Shown here: piece after piece, positions 44,774 through 44,979 of the stretch
How positions within the stretch are numbered: the first letter of the stretch is position 1
Layout of the letters: every line of letters begins with the position of its first letter
Assembly: GCF_934754915.1 (NCBI RefSeq)
Contig: NZ_CAKVKB010000020.1
Coordinates: forward strand, 1 to 44,979
Reading direction: 5' to 3'
Length of the DNA stretch: 44,979 bases
Source: an uncultured Clostridium sp.
Lineage (GTDB): Bacteria > Bacillota > Clostridia > Clostridiales > Clostridiaceae
Translations under genes and position numbers: made by a program
The notes under the pieces: model-generated
Databases searched by the model: none
The model's input: only the letters and a program-made list of their open reading frames with translations
What the model was told of the DNA's origin: nothing

Positions 44774-44808
44774 AAACTTGAAAAATTATAAATAATTGGA
44801 GGAAAGAA

Positions 44809-44979
44809 ATGAGCAAAGGGAGAAGATATGACACCGAAGCAAAACTAAACTACAAAAAAGTATTTGCAGTCATAATAGCAATTATAGTAATAATAATAGC
44901 AATAATTGCAATAGTGAAACTATTTACAAAAGCCAAAAACACCAAAACTCTCGAAAAAACAGACTACTTTGCACTATAC
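44809..44979 (+). CDS. Partial membrane-anchored protein, cut by window end
   Basis: The first 57 codons of a gene with a strong TTGGAGGAAAG site and its own promoter. A charged, Lys/Arg-rich cytoplasmic start (SKGRRYDTEAKLNYKK) is followed by one Ile-rich membrane helix (about residues 20-40) and then KAKNTKTLEKTDYFALY at the edge. The signal-anchor layout recalls the WG-repeat protein at 40109, but no repeat is visible yet, so the product is unknown. Confidence 0.6.
   Translation, partial: MSKGRRYDTEAKLNYKKVFAVIIAIIVIIIAIIAIVKLFTKAKNTKTLEKTDYFALY

Overview
The window is very AT-rich DNA with strong AGGAGG-type ribosome binding sites and AGA as the dominant arginine codon. It reads as a low-GC Bacillota chromosome segment, probably from an uncultured gut-type clostridium; no rRNA, tRNA or CRISPR was seen, so the lineage is inferred from gene content.

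Layout. Positions 1-1960 (minus strand) hold a small gene with foreign-looking codon use, a BI-1 family membrane protein and a MecA-like adaptor. Positions 2118-8395 (plus) form a cell-shape operon: DUF4321-like protein, radC, mreB, mreC, mreD, PBP2 and minC. Positions 8480-9496 (minus) carry three small overlapping or closely spaced hypothetical genes. Positions 9597-39946 (plus) hold three copies of a giant surface-protein module. Each module has a class I protein (signal peptide, SdrD-B-like domain, Asp/Asn/Pro linker, ISVSTG motif, C-terminal membrane anchor) and a class II protein (SpaA/Cna-B-like and SdrD-B-like domains, TPPTG motif, C-terminal membrane anchor). In modules 1 and 2 these are adjacent genes. 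In module 3 they are fused in one reading frame of about 2,890 codons. All three modules share a leader with two promoter-like sites and a CCGTAAA element at nearly fixed spacing. Positions 40109-44979 (plus) hold a WG-repeat protein, a patatin-like phospholipase, a NifS-type cysteine desulfurase, a YitT-family membrane protein and the start of another membrane protein.

Main observation. Four genes (mreD twice, the class II gene of module 2, nifS, yitT) are interrupted by single-base +1 shifts. All five sites are identical: an in-frame CGG codon followed by A, where skipping the C gives GGA (Gly) and restores the family protein. Scanning by eye, I found no other in-frame CGG in the native genes of the window (roughly 13,000 codons), although CGT and CGA are used. 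This suggests that CGG is unassigned here and that CGGA is read as glycine, as a four-base codon or programmed +1 frameshift site. A systematic sequence error is the main alternative. The only gene with ordinary CGG codons is the foreign-looking one at the left edge.
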